From Microbacterium sp. AZCO (GTDB lineage Bacteria > Actinomycetota > Actinomycetes > Actinomycetales > Microbacteriaceae): a stretch of DNA of 64,000 nucleotides. The position numbers were made by a program, and so were the translations under genes. The stretch is from positions 744,001 through 808,000 of the forward strand of contig NZ_CP154857.1 of the NCBI RefSeq assembly GCF_039614715.1, read 5' to 3'. Shown here in pieces: positions 10,971 through 18,614 of this stretch. Positions within the stretch are counted from its first letter, which is position 1; each line of letters opens with the position of its first letter. The notes beneath the pieces are model-generated. The model did no database searches, was not told the origin of the DNA, and was given only the letters and a program-made list of their open reading frames with translations.

Positions 10971-12496
10971 TGGGTGCTGAAGACGAAGAGTACGAGGGTG
11001 CGCCCGACCAGCTGGCCGAGAAGCTCGCCGACCTCGACGAGCAGCTCGCCGAGCAGCGCGCCGAGACCCTGCGCGCGTCGCTGACCGACTACGAGCTGGA
11101 CGACGAGGATGCCGCGCTCCTCGCCGGCGTGACGCTCGGCGAGGACGGGATCGAGTTCCTCCCCGCGCTTCCGGTCGTCGCGATCGTGGGCCGGCCCAAC
11201 GTCGGCAAGTCGGCGCTCGTCAACCGCATCCTGGGTCGCCGCGAGGCGGTCGTCGAGGACACCCCCGGCGTCACGCGCGACCGCGTGACGTACAAGGCGG
11301 AGTGGATGAACCGCCGCTTCACGCTCGTCGACACGGGCGGCTGGGAGCCCGACGCGCGCGGCATCGATCGTTCCGTCGCGGCGCAGGCCGAGGTCGCGAT
11401 CGACCTCTCCGATGTCGTGCTGTTCGTGGTCGACGCGATGGTCGGCGCGACCTCGACCGACGAGCACGTCGTGAAGCTCCTCCGCAAGAGCGGCAAGCCC
11501 GTGTTCCTCGTCGCCAACAAGATCGACGATGCGCGCCAGGAGCCCGAGGCCGCGGCGCTGTGGAACCTGGGCCTCGACCAGCCCTGGCCGGTCTCGGCGA
11601 TCCACGGCCGCGGCGTCGCCGACCTCCTCGACGAGATCATGAAGGTGCTTCCCGAGATCTCGGCCGTCGCGAAGCAGGAGATCGGCGGGCCGCGCCGCGT
11701 CGCCATCCTGGGCCGCCCGAACGTCGGCAAGTCGTCGCTGCTCAACAAGGCGGCGGGGGAGGAGCGCGTCGTCGTCAACGAGCTCGCGGGCACGACGCGC
11801 GATCCGGTCGACGAGATCGTCGAGCTCGGCGGCAAGCTGTGGCGCTTCGTCGACACGGCCGGCATCCGCCGTCGCGTGCATCTCTCGCAGGGCGCCGACT
11901 TCTACGCGTCGCTGCGCACGTCGGCCGCGCTCGAGAAGGCCGAGGTCGCCGTCGTCGTGCTCGATGTGAGTGAGACGCTGAGCGAGCAGGACATCCGCAT
12001 CATCGACCTCGTCCTCGAGTCGGGCCGCGCGCTCGTGCTGGCGTTCAACAAGTGGGATCGCCTGAACGACGACGACATGGAGAACATCGACCGCCGGCGC
12101 TACCTCGAGCGGGAGATCGAGCAGGATCTCGCGCACGTGTCGTGGGCCCCGCGCGTCAACATCTCGGCGCGCACGGGCCGTCACCTCGACAAGCTCGTGC
12201 CGGCGCTCGAGACGGCGCTCGAGTCGTGGGATCAGCGCATCCCGACCGGCAAGTTCAACGCCTTCCTGGCCGAGCTCGTCGCCGAGCACCCGCACCCTGT
12301 GCGGGGCGGCAAGCAGCCGCGCATCCTGTTCGGCACGCAGGCATCCACTCGTCCGCCGACTTTCGTGCTGTTCACGACGGGCTTCCTCGACGCGGGCTAC
12401 CGGCGCTTCATCCAGCGCCGCCTGCGCGAGCTCTACGGCTTCGAGGGCTCGCCGATCGTCATCAACATGCGGGTGCGCGAGAAGAAGCAGCGCTGA
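10970..12496 (+). CDS. der: Ribosome-associated GTPase Der (EngA)
   Basis: Essential GTPase for 50S subunit maturation. Two tandem G domains are visible: P-loop [12 protein letters not shown] near residue 73 and [12 protein letters not shown] near residue 248, each followed by DTGG or DTAG and NKxD-type motifs (ANKID, FNKWD). A KH-like domain ends the protein ([20 protein letters not shown]). The acidic N-terminal extension of about 65 residues is usual in actinobacteria. A ribosome site GGAAGGAG lies at 10951-10958 and the ATG overlaps the cmk stop (TGATG). It has 508 residues and is the last gene of the operon. Confidence 0.95.
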   Translation: MGAEDEEYEGAPDQLAEKLADLDEQLAEQRAETLRASLTDYELDDEDAALLAGVTLGEDGIEFLPALPVVAIVGRPNVGKSALVNRILGRREAVVEDTPGVTRDRVTYKAEWMNRRFTLVDTGGWEPDARGIDRSVAAQAEVAIDLSDVVLFVVDAMVGATSTDEHVVKLLRKSGKPVFLVANKIDDARQEPEAAALWNLGLDQPWPVSAIHGRGVADLLDEIMKVLPEISAVAKQEIGGPRRVAILGRPNVGKSSLLNKAAGEERVVVNELAGTTRDPVDEIVELGGKLWRFVDTAGIRRRVHLSQGADFYASLRTSAALEKAEVAVVVLDVSETLSEQDIRIIDLVLESGRALVLAFNKWDRLNDDDMENIDRRRYLEREIEQDLAHVSWAPRVNISARTGRHLDKLVPALETALESWDQRIPTGKFNAFLAELVAEHPHPVRGGKQPRILFGTQASTRPPTFVLFTTGFLDAGYRRFIQRRLRELYGFEGSPIVINMRVREKKQR

Positions 12497-12566
12497 CCCG
12501 GAGGGCTCTCGTCACGCGATGTCACGGGCGAGAGCCGGCGCCGCCCCCGTGTGACAGGCTGGACGG

Positions 12567-13466
12567 GTGACCATCGAGACTCCCGCACCCGGTGAGCCGC
12601 GCCGTCCCCACGGTCCGCGCGACCCGGGCGACGCGTGGGTCGTCGCCCCCGACGGGAGCCGCTACTGGGGCCGTTTCGGCGCCGCGGGCCTGCTCGCGCT
12701 CGACGACGACAAGGGCGTGCTGCTGCAGCACCGCGTGTCGTGGAGTCACTTCGGCGACACGTGGGCGCTCCCCGGGGGTGCCCGGCACGAGGGCGAGTCC
12801 GCGTGCGACGGAGCCCTTCGCGAAGCGAAGGAAGAGGCGGGGGTTCCGGATGCCGCCGTCCGGCCGCGCCTGCTCAGCGTGCTCGACCTCGGATACTGGA
12901 GCTACACGACCCTTGTCGGAGACGTCGTGGCGCCCTTCGATCCGAAGATCAGCGATCCCGAGAGCCACGAGCTGGCGTGGGTCGCGCCCGCCGAGGTCGA
13001 TGACCGGCCGCTCCACCCCGGCTTCGAGTCGTCGTGGAGCGAACTGGAGCCGCTGCTCACCGTGCGTCCCGCGATCGTCGTCGACGCAGCCAACGTCGTC
13101 GGGTCGGTGCCCGACGGCTGGTGGCGCGACCGCGCGGGGGCCGCTGCGCGGCTCATCGACAGGATCGCCTCGCTGCTCGGTACCGGCATACCCGCTGCGT
13201 CCATCGATCTTCCCGCGCACACCTGGTTTCCGGAGTGGGTCGTGGTCGTCGAGGGCCAGGCGCGCGGGGTCGACGCTGCGGACGGCGTCGAGGTCGTCGA
13301 CGCCGACGGCTCGGGCGATGACGCGATCGTCCGCGAGACGTCGCGCCTCATCGCGGCGGGCCGGACGGTGACGGTCGTGACGAGCGATCGCGAGCTGAGC
13401 GAGCGGGTTCGGGATGTCGGAGCCGCCGTCCGAGGGACGCGCTGGCTGCTCGACCTGCTGCCCTGA
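12567..13466 (+). CDS. Nudix hydrolase fused to a NYN/PIN-like nuclease domain
   Basis: The N-terminal half contains a perfect Nudix signature: G71-x5-E77-x7-REAKEEAGV, ending at residue 93. From about residue 168 a second domain starts with VVDAANVVG, then VVDADGSGDDAIV and VVTSDRELSERV, which resembles YacP-type NYN or PIN ribonuclease domains with acidic residues at the expected places. The two halves suggest a nucleotide-pyrophosphatase joined to an RNA-cleaving domain; neither substrate can be read from the sequence. The GTG start at 12567 is 70 bp after der, so it is probably separately transcribed. The protein has 299 residues. Confidence 0.78.
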   Translation: MTIETPAPGEPRRPHGPRDPGDAWVVAPDGSRYWGRFGAAGLLALDDDKGVLLQHRVSWSHFGDTWALPGGARHEGESACDGALREAKEEAGVPDAAVRPRLLSVLDLGYWSYTTLVGDVVAPFDPKISDPESHELAWVAPAEVDDRPLHPGFESSWSELEPLLTVRPAIVVDAANVVGSVPDGWWRDRAGAAARLIDRIASLLGTGIPAASIDLPAHTWFPEWVVVVEGQARGVDAADGVEVVDADGSGDDAIVRETSRLIAAGRTVTVVTSDRELSERVRDVGAAVRGTRWLLDLLP

Positions 13467-13469
13467 GCG

Positions 13470-13847
13470 TCAGTCGTCGGACTCGCGCCCGCGCAGGCGA
13501 TCGATCTCGCGCCGCTCGCGCTTCGTCGGGCGCCCCGCGCCGCGATCGCGCACGGGGACGAAGGCCGTGAGCTCCCGCGGCGGCGGAGGGGGCGTCTTGT
13601 CCTCGACGGCTTCGGCCGCCACGGCCGCTCCGACGCGCTTCGTGATGGGCTGCTTCACGACGAGGATGCGGTCGAATCCCGAGATCCGGACGCGGAGCTC
13701 GTCGCCGGGCCTCACAGGCTGCGCGGCCTTGGCGCGCTCCCCGTTCACGCGGACGTGTCCCGCCCGGCAGGCGGTCGTCGCCGCCGAGCGGGTCTTGTAG
13801 ACCCGGACCGCCCACAGCCAGGCATCCACTCGGGCAGTACCGGTCAT
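13470..13847 (-). CDS. S4-domain RNA-binding protein, HslR (Hsp15) type
   Basis: Small RNA-binding protein, 125 residues from the ATG at 13847. The S4 domain occupies residues 5-65 (VDAWLWAVRVYKTRSAAT, then AGHVRVNGERAKAAQPVRPG). The C-terminus is basic with a Pro-rich stretch (TPPPPPRE) and a terminal GRPTKRERREIDRL. The family acts on stalled 50S subunits carrying nascent chains in E. coli; the same role here is inferred. Its start overlaps the stop of the YhhN-family gene by 4 bp, so the two are co-transcribed leftward, converging on the Nudix-NYN gene. Confidence 0.85.
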   Translation of the reverse strand: MTGTARVDAWLWAVRVYKTRSAATTACRAGHVRVNGERAKAAQPVRPGDELRVRISGFDRILVVKQPITKRVGAAVAAEAVEDKTPPPPPRELTAFVPVRDRGAGRPTKRERREIDRLRGRESDD

Positions 13848-14545
13848 CCCTGGACCGCCTCCGAGCGTGTGGTGACCGACGCCAGCCGCGCGGCGATCAC
13901 GACGCCGGCCGCGATGAGCCCCTGCCCCAGGCAGTACGTCACCATGACGACCGGGTCGGTCCACGACGGCACGGCGTCGGGCACGAACAGCAGGAACGCC
14001 AGCACCGTGTCGGACGCGAGGAAGAAGGCGCCGCCCCACGCGATGAGCGGATGACAGCGGGATGCCGCGGCCGCTGTGCCGCCGAGCACGAGGCCGTAGA
14101 TCGCGACCGGGATCAGGAGAGCGCCGAGAGCGGGCCAGAGCACGGCGAGCAGGACGATCCACCACAGCCCGTACACCGCCGACCAGACGGGGAGCCGCCG
14201 CACCGACAGGACCCGCCAGAAGAGCCAGATGTAGCAGAGGTGCGCGAGGCCGAAGCAGAGCAGCATCATCGGCAGCTCGGGCGCGAACGGGAAGAGGGTG
14301 CCGGCGTCGTCGCCGAGCCAGGAGAAGGCGAGGGCCATGAACAGAAGCGTGTAGGGCCGGCCCCAGTCGGAGCCGCGTCCCGCGACGAACACCGCCAGCA
14401 CAAGGGCCGGCATCAGGAGCAGCTTGGACGGTGCGGCGACGGCATCGGCGCCGACCGCGAGGGCGGCGATGTGGACCAGCGCGACGACGGTGTACAGCGC
14501 GAAGCCCCACCAGCGCACGCGGGGAAGGGAGGACACGGCCTCCAT
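13844..14545 (-). CDS. YhhN-family membrane protein (lysoplasmalogenase-like)
   Basis: Multi-pass inner membrane protein of 233 residues with about eight hydrophobic segments. The YhhN/TMEM86 pattern is visible: KLLLMPALVLAV near residue 42, then FSWLGDDAGTL near 73, and FFLASDTVLAF near 174, each containing the conserved acidic residues of the family. Characterised members hydrolyse the vinyl-ether bond of lysoplasmalogens; activity here is inferred only. It overlaps the S4-protein gene by 4 bp. The gap to the GNAT gene downstream on the same strand is 23 bp. Confidence 0.82.
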   Translation of the reverse strand: MEAVSSLPRVRWWGFALYTVVALVHIAALAVGADAVAAPSKLLLMPALVLAVFVAGRGSDWGRPYTLLFMALAFSWLGDDAGTLFPFAPELPMMLLCFGLAHLCYIWLFWRVLSVRRLPVWSAVYGLWWIVLLAVLWPALGALLIPVAIYGLVLGGTAAAASRCHPLIAWGGAFFLASDTVLAFLLFVPDAVPSWTDPVVMVTYCLGQGLIAAGVVIAARLASVTTRSEAVQG

Positions 14546-14568
14546 CGTAGGCGCGTAGGCGGAGCCGG

Positions 14569-15150
14569 TCAGGCGAGCTCGAGCGCGACGATCGGCCGGT
14601 CGGGTTTGGGACGCGCGATCTCCCGGAAGCCCGCGCCCGTGAACGTCGACAGGACGCCGTGGAACAGGTCGTTGGGCGACTTCGCACCCGCGGCGACATC
14701 GACCGGGTAGCCCTCGATGGCGCGCGCCCCCTGTCGCCTGGCATAGTCGACGGCGACGTCGAGCAGCTTCGCGGTGAGTCCTGCGCTGCGATGCTCGCGC
14801 CGCACGACGAAGCAGCTCACGACCCAGACCGAGTCGTCGTCGAGCGGCTCCTGCGTCGCCGCCTTGATGATGCGCGTACGACCCAGGCGAGGCTGACGTG
14901 TTCGCGGTCCGACGCGCACCCAGCCCGCGGCTTCGCCGTCGACGTAGGCGACGAATCCGGGCGGTGGCCCTGCGGCGATCTCCCTCTCGAACAGCTCTCT
15001 GCGCTCAGGCTGGCTCGTGCGGCTGAACTCCGCGTTCGTCAATGTGAACCACTGACACTGGCAGCCGCGCCCGTCGCCGCCGCCGTCGAACGCGTGCTGC
15101 ACGTCGTCGAAGCGGTCGGAGGTCGCGGGCTCGATCGTGATGGTCGACAT
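14569..15150 (-). CDS. GNAT-family N-acetyltransferase
   Basis: Predicted acetyl-CoA-dependent transferase of 193 residues. The ATG at 15150 is preferred; an in-frame extension upstream runs into the tRNA promoter. The N-terminus contains a Cys-rich GRGCQCQWFTLTNAEF segment typical of a GNAT subfamily common in actinobacteria. The acetyl-CoA-binding region reads VVSCFVVRREHRSAGLTAKL near residues 108-127, with R/Q-x-x-G/A replaced by HRSAG. Substrate unknown. It is transcribed away from the tRNA-Pro gene. Confidence 0.82.
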   Translation of the reverse strand: MSTITIEPATSDRFDDVQHAFDGGGDGRGCQCQWFTLTNAEFSRTSQPERRELFEREIAAGPPPGFVAYVDGEAAGWVRVGPRTRQPRLGRTRIIKAATQEPLDDDSVWVVSCFVVRREHRSAGLTAKLLDVAVDYARRQGARAIEGYPVDVAAGAKSPNDLFHGVLSTFTGAGFREIARPKPDRPIVALELA

Positions 15151-15203
15151 GCGCGCGACGCTACGCGCGGCCTCCGACACCGGCACGCGCGTCGCCCCCT
15201 CGG

Positions 15204-15233
15204 TTCGCGACCGGTCGTCGAAACGGGTAGGAT
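15204..15233 (+). promoter_or_regulatory. Candidate tRNA-Pro promoter
   Basis: TTCGCG (15204-15209) and TAGGAT (15228-15233) with 18-bp spacing lie 26 bp before the tRNA. The -10 is good; the -35 is weak. Confidence 0.45.
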
Positions 15234-15259
15234 GGGGGAGTTGTCCGCACGTCGGGCAG

Positions 15260-15335
<76 letters not shown>

Positions 15336-15338
15336 GGA

Positions 15339-15370
15339 AAGTCCCGGGAACCTAAGGGTTCCCGGGACTT
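15339..15370 (+). terminator. Strong hairpin after tRNA-Pro
   Basis: A 14-bp perfect inverted repeat, AAGTCCCGGGAACC and GGTTCCCGGGACTT, is separated by 4 nt and followed by CTTAGTT. It is placed to terminate the tRNA transcript. Confidence 0.8.
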
Positions 15371-15515
15371 CTTAGTTGGTGAAACTTGACCACGTCATCG
15401 CAATGCCATCTTTTTGACCGCTACAGCGCCGGATCTCGGCGCAAGCGCTCGGGTGGCTCGTCTTCATTCCGGTTGCTTCCGAACGGTGGGGCGACGTCGT
15501 ACGCACCGACTGGGT

Positions 15516-15755
15516 ATGGACGCCATCGACACCGCGACCCTCGAGCTCTGGGGGCTGGAGCGACTCCTCAGCATCAACGAGGTCGCGGCATACCTCCGCG
15601 TCTCGGTATCGACGATCTACGAGTGGCGGATGAAAGGCGATGCGCCGGAGGCTCACCGCTATGGCAAGCACCTGACCTTCGCGGCGTCGGATGTGCGCGC
15701 GTGGGTCGATGCGCACCGCGAGTCGGGCGCACGTTCGCCGGCCGATCAGCGGTGA
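15516..15755 (+). CDS. Small helix-turn-helix protein, excisionase (AlpA/MerR-like) candidate
   Basis: A 79-residue protein from the ATG at 15516; a longer in-frame form from 15414 has an unconserved-looking basic N-terminus. The core LLSINEVAAYLRVSVSTIYEWR is the winged-helix DNA-binding unit of the excisionase/AlpA family, followed by HRYGKHLTFAASDVRAWVDAH, also typical. It ends 4 bp before the integrase, so both are on one transcript. Such proteins bend DNA at attachment sites for excision and may repress int. Role inferred from family and position. Confidence 0.8.
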   Translation: MDAIDTATLELWGLERLLSINEVAAYLRVSVSTIYEWRMKGDAPEAHRYGKHLTFAASDVRAWVDAHRESGARSPADQR

Positions 15756-15759
15756 CACG

Positions 15760-16947
15760 ATGAGCCGCGCACGTCTCGCCATCGGCACGTTCGGCGAGAT
15801 CGGGTTCCTCGAGGCTGAGCATGGCCGCGTGATCGCCAGGGCGCGGTATCGCGATTGGGATGGCCGAACCAGGCTTGTGCAGGTCACCGCAGAAACGCGC
15901 GCGCTCGCCGAGCATGCGCTGAAGGTGAAACTGTCGACGAGGAGCCTGTTCCAGCCCTCGACCTCCGTTCTTACTCCCGACAGCCTGTTCTCGCATCTTG
16001 TCGACTACTGGCTTGACGACGTGGATCAGGAGGGGCGGCTATCGACGACCACACGCCAGTTGTACGAGCGCAACATGCGGACCCTCGTCATGCCGGCGCT
16101 CGGCAATCTGACGCTGCGTGAGATCGGCGTCGCACGTTGCGATCAACTGCTCAAGCAGCTGAACAAGCGAAGCTATAGCCGAGCGAAGCATGCCCGCGTC
16201 GTGCTCCGCCTGGCATTCGGCCTCGCCGTACGCCACGAAGTCTTGCCGCGCAATCCGATGGACCATGTCGCTCGACTGCACCGGAAATCGAGTACGCCGG
16301 ATGCGCTGACCTCGGTTGAGGTGACCGCGATCCGCACGGCGATCGCGGTCTGGGAGGGAGGCCGCGCGATCTCCGGGCCCAAGCCGGACGGGCAGCTGGG
16401 CGGAATCGTGGAGGTCATGCTCGGAACGTCTGCGCGCATCGGTGAGGTGCTCGCGATTCGACGCAGGGATATCGAGATCACGAGTGCGGTTCCCTCGATT
16501 CGCATAGCCGGCACGATCGTCAGCAACAGGGGCGAGCCCACACAACGGCAGGACCATCCGAAGACCGCCAAGTCGCGGCGCACTGTGGCGATTCCGACGT
16601 TCACGGCCGAGGCCGTTCGTCGGCGGTTGGCCAGTCTGAGCGATCCGTCGCTCGACGCACTGCTCTTCTGCAGCAGGGAGGGCACTCCGTTGACGACCAA
16701 CAACGTGCGCCGCCAGCTGCGACGAGTGATGGATATCGCCGGCATCACCGGCGTCACGCCGCACGCATTCCGTCGCACGGTCGCGACCGCCATCAATGAA
16801 CGGGCCGGCGTCGAGCTCGCGGCGGAATTGCTGGGCCATACCGATCCGAAGATCACCGTGCAGCACTACATCCGGCGCAACGAGATGGTGAATCCCGCCA
16901 CCGCCGAGATGCTCGACCGCGCGTTCGCCAAGGATCGGCCCACGTGA
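15760..16947 (+). CDS. int: Tyrosine-type site-specific integrase
   Basis: Integrase of the element inserted beside tRNA-Pro. The ATG at 15760 follows the excisionase stop by 4 bp and gives 395 residues. An AP2-like arm region is followed by a core-binding SAM-like domain (FSHLVDYWLDDVDQEG, about residues 75-90). The catalytic domain has the first Arg in LGTSARIGEVLAI, HAFRRTVATAIN (HxxR), LLGHTDPKITVQHYIRR (His and nucleophile Tyr). All catalytic residues are present, so it looks functional. Its base composition is less GC-rich than the preceding chromosomal genes. Confidence 0.93.
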   Translation: MSRARLAIGTFGEIGFLEAEHGRVIARARYRDWDGRTRLVQVTAETRALAEHALKVKLSTRSLFQPSTSVLTPDSLFSHLVDYWLDDVDQEGRLSTTTRQLYERNMRTLVMPALGNLTLREIGVARCDQLLKQLNKRSYSRAKHARVVLRLAFGLAVRHEVLPRNPMDHVARLHRKSSTPDALTSVEVTAIRTAIAVWEGGRAISGPKPDGQLGGIVEVMLGTSARIGEVLAIRRRDIEITSAVPSIRIAGTIVSNRGEPTQRQDHPKTAKSRRTVAIPTFTAEAVRRRLASLSDPSLDALLFCSREGTPLTTNNVRRQLRRVMDIAGITGVTPHAFRRTVATAINERAGVELAAELLGHTDPKITVQHYIRRNEMVNPATAEMLDRAFAKDRPT

Positions 16948-16962
16948 GAACGATGGTCGAGG

Positions 16963-17244
16963 TCACTGTTGTGGCTTCTGTGCGCCCCAGCTCGCGATTG
17001 GTCCGCCGTTCGGGCCGTGATTGCGCAGGAACTCGGCGTGCAGCCGCTCACACGCGAGGCGGAGGGTTGTTGACCAACCGATGACCTCGCCCCGAAAGCA
17101 GACGCGGTAGCGGAGGTCGGTGGCGCTCACGCGACGCAGCTCGATGGTGCCGTAGGTGCGGTCGAACGCGTCGACCAAGCTCCATGTGCCCGTCGGACCT
17201 TCCTCCGCTGCGAGAAGCGGGTGCCATCGGCTCCGTTCGACCAT
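16963..17244 (-). CDS. Small conserved-looking protein of unknown function
   Basis: A 93-residue protein from the ATG at 17244. The core TWSLVDAFDRTYGTIELRRV, then LRYRVCFRGEVIGW and LACERLHAEFLRNHGPNGG, looks like a compact folded domain with alternating beta strands. I do not recognise a named family. It is convergent with the integrase (15-bp gap) and divergent from the next genes across about 95 bp. It resembles small proteins seen on actinobacterial mobile elements, but that is recollection, not a search. Confidence 0.6.
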   Translation of the reverse strand: MVERSRWHPLLAAEEGPTGTWSLVDAFDRTYGTIELRRVSATDLRYRVCFRGEVIGWSTTLRLACERLHAEFLRNHGPNGGPIASWGAQKPQQ

Positions 17245-17340
17245 CGGCGTCCTCCCTCCGGCCGAACACGACTGAGCGTAGATCGGCCTGCCGACACCGC
17301 ACGCACACGCTGCTGGGCGCACGGCGCGCACCTTCCTGGC

Positions 17341-17616
17341 ATGAGCGATCGTGAGCGCGCTGACGCCGTCCTGGGGCACGTGGCTGTGCTCGCATTCCTC
17401 TACTACCCCGGCATCGAGGTGGACGATCCGAGTTACAGCTTCGCCGCGGACATCGACTGGTGCGTCGCGAGGCTCGGCGATGTGTCCGACGCCGAACGGG
17501 CCCGGATGCGCGCGCTCTTCGCACGAGCGATCACCGACCCCACCGCGACCCGCGAAGAGCTGTTCACCGCACTCACGGAGCTCGATGGTGAACTCCTCCC
17601 GGTTCACCATGAGTGA
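17341..17616 (+). CDS. Hypothetical protein, 91 residues
   Basis: Starts at the ATG at 17341. It is acidic and mostly helical in appearance (ADAVLGHVAVLAFLYYPGIE, then DVSDAERARMRALFARAI). No catalytic motif or membrane segment is seen. It overlaps the following coiled-coil gene by 8 bp, so the pair is translationally coupled. Function unknown. Confidence 0.6.
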   Translation: MSDRERADAVLGHVAVLAFLYYPGIEVDDPSYSFAADIDWCVARLGDVSDAERARMRALFARAITDPTATREELFTALTELDGELLPVHHE

Positions 17617-18577
17617 CGCGCAGCCGAGCGACGACGATCGCGCGGCGAGACTGGCCGCGCAGCGGAAGGCATGGAACGACGCGCACCCGACGTACTACGC
17701 CGACTACCGTGACCGGAACCGCGACGAGATCCGCCGCAAGAACCGCGAATACATGCGAGAGCAGGCTCAGCGAGAGCGCGAGGAGAAGGAGAGGCGCCAG
17801 AAGGGGATTGATCGCGCCAAAGCGTGGGCGAAGGAGCACCCCGAGGAGCGCCAGCAAGCACGCGAGCGCTACAAGCAGAAGCACCCGGAGGCGTACAAGC
17901 AAGCTCAGCGTGACTACTACTACAGGAACCGTGAGGCGATCGCCGAGCGCCGCCGCGCTCGGGAGGCTGCCGACCCGGACAAGGCGAACGAGGCTCGTCA
18001 CCGCGCGGTCGACCGTGCACGGGAGGCCGGCCGCGATTCGACCTGGTCGCCCACACCTGATCAGCGGGCGACCTACCGTGAGCGCGAGAACGAAGCGAGG
18101 CGCATGGCGCGTCGTCGCGCCCATGCCGGGCTGCCTGAGAGTCAGCTGCACCGGGTCCACGCGGCGGAACGACGCCACAACGATGCCGCGGCAGAGGCGT
18201 TCTTCGCGCAGAAGCGCACCGGTGAGGACATCGCCCGGATCAGAGATCAGGACGAGCCGACACCTCCAGAGCTGGTCCACGCTCTCCAGGAGCGGTCGGA
18301 GAACCGTCGAGTCGTCCGCGAGATCCTCGCGGTGGCGGAGGAGTACTTCGCGGACCACGAGGTCGAGTTGCGGGCGCGGGTAGCCGAGGTATCGCGCGCG
18401 CGGTTTCGGGGCGGGATGCTTCCCCTCGACGTGTACACGGAGCCTCGCCGCCACGCGCTGGAGTTCGCGAGCCGCGGCTACCTCCGTGCAAGCGTCGCGT
18501 CCCCGACGTCGTCGTTGACCGTCTTTCGCTGGCTCACGACCGAACGGGCCCAGCGGGGACCTGATATCTCACTCTGA
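17609..18577 (+). CDS. Highly charged coiled-coil protein of unknown function
   Basis: A 322-residue protein from the ATG at 17609. Residues 20-160 are extremely rich in Arg, Glu, Lys, Tyr and Asn, with loosely repeated units such as YYADYRDRNRDEIRRKNREY and YKQAQRDYYYRNREAIAERR, predicting a long coiled coil. The C-terminal third is less biased (VREILAVAEEYFADHEVELR). No enzymatic motif is visible. The composition recalls phage and mobile-element proteins with basic nucleic-acid-binding repeats. It is coupled to the 91-residue gene upstream. Confidence 0.65.
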   Translation: MSDAQPSDDDRAARLAAQRKAWNDAHPTYYADYRDRNRDEIRRKNREYMREQAQREREEKERRQKGIDRAKAWAKEHPEERQQARERYKQKHPEAYKQAQRDYYYRNREAIAERRRAREAADPDKANEARHRAVDRAREAGRDSTWSPTPDQRATYRERENEARRMARRRAHAGLPESQLHRVHAAERRHNDAAAEAFFAQKRTGEDIARIRDQDEPTPPELVHALQERSENRRVVREILAVAEEYFADHEVELRARVAEVSRARFRGGMLPLDVYTEPRRHALEFASRGYLRASVASPTSSLTVFRWLTTERAQRGPDISL

Positions 18578-18614
18578 TCGATCCGCGTTCCGGCACCGCT
18601 CGGGAGAAGCCAGC

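Noticed and set aside
8825..12295. Long minus-strand frames opposite rluB, tyrA, cmk and der
   Set aside because: Same shadow effect; the plus-strand genes have complete families and coupled starts.
15414..15515. N-terminal extension of the excisionase candidate
   Set aside because: Basic, Arg/Thr-rich sequence unlike the family; the ATG at 15516 gives the normal size.
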